Assembly (NCBI RefSeq): GCF_003944795.1
Contig: NZ_RWBG01000002.1
Location: forward strand, 1-64,000
DNA: 64,000 nucleotides
Direction of reading: 5' to 3'
From: Mangrovimonas spongiae
GTDB lineage: Bacteria > Bacteroidota > Bacteroidia > Flavobacteriales > Flavobacteriaceae
Notes under the pieces: model-generated
What the model saw: only the letters and a program-made list of their open reading frames with translations
Told to the model about the DNA's origin: nothing
The model's database searches: none
Shown here: in pieces, positions 62,330 through 64,000 of the stretch
How the letters are laid out: each line of letters opens with the position of its first letter
Position numbering within the stretch: the stretch's first letter is position 1
Position numbers and translations under genes: made by a program

Positions 62330-63037
62330 ATGTCTTACGCCAAACTAACCAGAGAAAACAAGTCTAAAATTAGAAAATACTCACATCAAAAGCGACTTGA
62401 TATGGCTGTAAAACTGATTGATTTAAAACAGGACGAAAGCTTAATAGACTATGGCACTGGCGACGGCTATTTACTTAAACTTATTTATACAAAACTAAAA
62501 AACAAACAACTCTATGGTTTTGATCCTGTAGATGACATGTTTGAAGAATTAAAACAAACCATAGCGACTTATAGCTTACAAGATGTTAGCATAACGAAAA
62601 ACTTAAATACGTTAGAAAACAAAAAATTTGATGTCGTATCTTGCCAAGAGGTTTTAGAGCATTTTTCTGCCACTAAGCAACAAGAACATCTAAAAAACAT
62701 ATCAAATCTTTTAAAAGATAATGGTCGTGTAGTTATCTCTGTACCTTTAGAGATTGGTTTCCCATCTTTAGTTAAAAACAGTATTCGGTTTTTAGTTGGA
62801 CAAAGTAAAGCTGAAGCCACGTTTAAAAATATCGTAAAATCGTTTTTAGGTTTAGAAATAAATAGACCTAAGGATGATTATATTTACACACATATAGGCT
62901 TTAACCACAAACACTTAGAAAAAGTATTTGAAGACGTTGGTTTTATTATTGAAACAAAACAATACTCGCCTTTTAAGTATTTATATAACTTTGTAAACTC
63001 TCAAGTATTTTATATTCTAAAGAAACAACATGTATAA
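62330..63037 (+). CDS. Class I SAM-dependent methyltransferase
   Basis: The 235-aa product has the SAM-binding motif SLIDYGTGDGYLLKLIY (motif I, about 38-54), the acidic residue of motif II in LYGFDPVDDMF, and the post-motif FDVVSCQEVLEHFS and DNGRVVISVP. The C-terminal part (GLEINRPKDDYIYTHIGFNHKHLEKVFEDVGF) is typical of UbiE-like or sugar/lipid methyltransferases. Target unknown. It stands alone on the plus strand with terminators on both sides. Confidence 0.9.
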   Translation: MSYAKLTRENKSKIRKYSHQKRLDMAVKLIDLKQDESLIDYGTGDGYLLKLIYTKLKNKQLYGFDPVDDMFEELKQTIATYSLQDVSITKNLNTLENKKFDVVSCQEVLEHFSATKQQEHLKNISNLLKDNGRVVISVPLEIGFPSLVKNSIRFLVGQSKAEATFKNIVKSFLGLEINRPKDDYIYTHIGFNHKHLEKVFEDVGFIIETKQYSPFKYLYNFVNSQVFYILKKQHV

Positions 63038-63043
63038 AACAAA

Positions 63044-63071
63044 AAAAGCTTCACAAATTTGTGAAGCTTTT
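63044..63071. terminator. Bidirectional terminator between the methyltransferase and tRNA-His
   Basis: Perfect palindrome AAAAGCTTCACAAA/TTTGTGAAGCTTTT (63044-63071); core stem GCTTCAC/GTGAAGC. It ends the methyltransferase gene on the plus strand and tRNA-His on the minus strand. Confidence 0.9.
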
Positions 63072-63078
63072 ACTTTTG

Positions 63079-63153
63079 GGTGGAAGATCGGTCTCGAACC
63101 GACGACCTCCTGAACCACAATCAGGCGCTCTAACCAACTGAGCTACAACCACC
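63079..63153 (-). tRNA. tRNA-His (GUG)
   Basis: On the minus strand the sequence opens with the extra G(-1), then GTGGTTG, D arm, anticodon stem CCTGA/TCAGG with loop TTGTGGT (anticodon GTG), T arm GTCGG-TTCGAGA-CCGAT and CTTCCAC plus C73. The G-1:C73 pair is diagnostic of tRNA-His. The acceptor stem reads GTGGTTG against CTTCCAC, leaving T-T oppositions at positions 5-68 and 6-67. Confidence 0.95.
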
Positions 63154-63211
63154 GTTTAAATAGGTTTGCAAATTTAAGCGATTTCCTTATTTCTACAAAC
63201 CTTTTTTTAAA

Positions 63212-63934
63212 TTATTTTAAATCAAAAATGCTATCAACTGCCGGATAGCGTTCTACAGTAAATCCTTCGGCATGTTCAACACCTATTAATCGCCCTAAAT
63301 CGCGGGCTCTATAAATAACACTATCGGTAAAGTTCTTACTAGATATAGGCGTTTGTGGCGCTTTGCTATCAGGGTTAAAAAACTGCGTTTTATAAGCTAG
63401 TACGGCATCCATTTTTTTATCGATAAATCCTGAAACATCAACTACAAAGTCTGGTTCAATATTTTTCCATTGAATATAGTGATATACCTGTTTAGGTCGC
63501 CATGGTTCTTGCCACATCTCACTTTCTTCGCATTTGGTATCAATTTTTAATAAACCACTTAAAAAACAAGCATCACTGACCAACTTACTGCCTTTTCCAT
63601 GATCTATATGTCTATCATCTATGGCATTGCACAATACTATATCTGGCTGATATTTTCTAATCATTTTTATAAGTTCCAGCTGGTGTACTTTATCATTTAC
63701 AAAAAAGCCATCGGCAAATTCCATGTTCGTTCTCATAACAACCCCTAAAATATCTGCAGCATCTTGCGACTCGATATCTCTTGTTTCGGCTGTACCACGA
63801 GTTCCTAATTCACCTCTGGTTAAATCTATAATTCCGACTTTTTTTCCATTTGAAATTTCTTTTGCCAATGTAGCTCCGCATCCTAACTCCACATCGTCTG
63901 GATGCGCGCCAATAGCAAGTATATCTAATTTCAT
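63212..63934 (-). CDS. bshB1: Bacillithiol biosynthesis deacetylase BshB1
   Basis: Removes the acetyl group from N-acetylglucosaminyl-malate to make the precursor of bacillithiol, a low-molecular-weight thiol. The 240-aa product has the LmbE-like zinc site IGAHPDDVELGCG (His11, Asp14), RGELGTRGTAETR, CNAIDDRHIDHGKG (third ligand His) and the C-terminal YRARDLGRLIGVEHAEGF that distinguishes BshB1 from MshB. Length matches. Transcribed from near the window's right end; the first 66 bp past 63934 are AT-rich with no clear signal. Confidence 0.96.
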   Translation of the reverse strand: MKLDILAIGAHPDDVELGCGATLAKEISNGKKVGIIDLTRGELGTRGTAETRDIESQDAADILGVVMRTNMEFADGFFVNDKVHQLELIKMIRKYQPDIVLCNAIDDRHIDHGKGSKLVSDACFLSGLLKIDTKCEESEMWQEPWRPKQVYHYIQWKNIEPDFVVDVSGFIDKKMDAVLAYKTQFFNPDSKAPQTPISSKNFTDSVIYRARDLGRLIGVEHAEGFTVERYPAVDSIFDLK

Positions 63935-64000
63935 TTAATAATTTTTAGTGTTATTCTATTCAATTATAAGAGGTAAGCTAATAGTTTAGTACTAAATTAT

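Overview
The window looks like chromosomal DNA of a member of the Flavobacteriaceae (phylum Bacteroidota). It is AT-rich, has no consistent Shine-Dalgarno sites, and several genes are preceded by the Bacteroidota -7 element TAnnTTTG. Characteristic family members include proteins with type IX secretion (T9SS) sorting domains, hybrid two-component systems (HTCS), a bacillithiol deacetylase, and an NhaC transporter next to a methionine-lyase-like enzyme. No phage, plasmid, insertion sequence, CRISPR array or rRNA operon was seen. The species cannot be named from the sequence alone.

Layout. 1-2764 is the N-terminal part of a large secreted adhesin-like protein (minus strand); its C-terminal part in the window is an array of 243-bp repeats. 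3120-14513 holds housekeeping genes (dnaK, an outer-membrane protein, sdaA, panB, a pseudouridine synthase, an orphan histidine kinase group, comM, a PAP2 phosphatase). 14521-24500 is minus-strand: a CocE-type hydrolase, adenine deaminase, a pabB-tilS-dsbD operon, and an ECF sigma factor-58 aa-MscS operon. 25061-38720 holds a GYF-like protein, lpdA, an Lrp-megL-nhaC cluster, a peroxiredoxin-thioredoxin operon, dgkA, ftsK-lolA-lptF and ribB. 38717-55640 is a long all-minus stretch of secreted proteins and lipoproteins with two paralogous HTCS regulators. 55680-64000 returns to ordinary genes: a DegT aminotransferase, a nitroreductase, tRNA-Ser, two M28 peptidases, a methyltransferase, tRNA-His and bshB1.

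The most interesting signal is the pair of HTCS cassettes (43746-49735 and 50644-55640). Each has the same order: (1) an HTCS gene; (2) 15-19 bp after its stop, a 12-bp direct repeat with a period of exactly 21 bp; (3) exactly 25 bp further on, a TAnnTTTA box; (4) a 45-codon open reading frame; (5) an ATGA stop/start overlap with a secreted-protein gene. The two 45-aa peptides align without gaps (18 of 45 identical) and resemble the last strands of a T9SS sorting domain, but have no signal peptide. My reading is that each HTCS activates a promoter just downstream of its own gene, driving a coupled microprotein and a secreted product. There is no SusC/SusD pair nearby, so these are not ordinary polysaccharide-utilisation regulators.

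The same region carries GC-rich REP-like palindromes between genes, one of which seems to have supplied the C-terminal residues of the YadA-head/peptidase S74 protein. All functional names come from reading the translations; no database search was possible.
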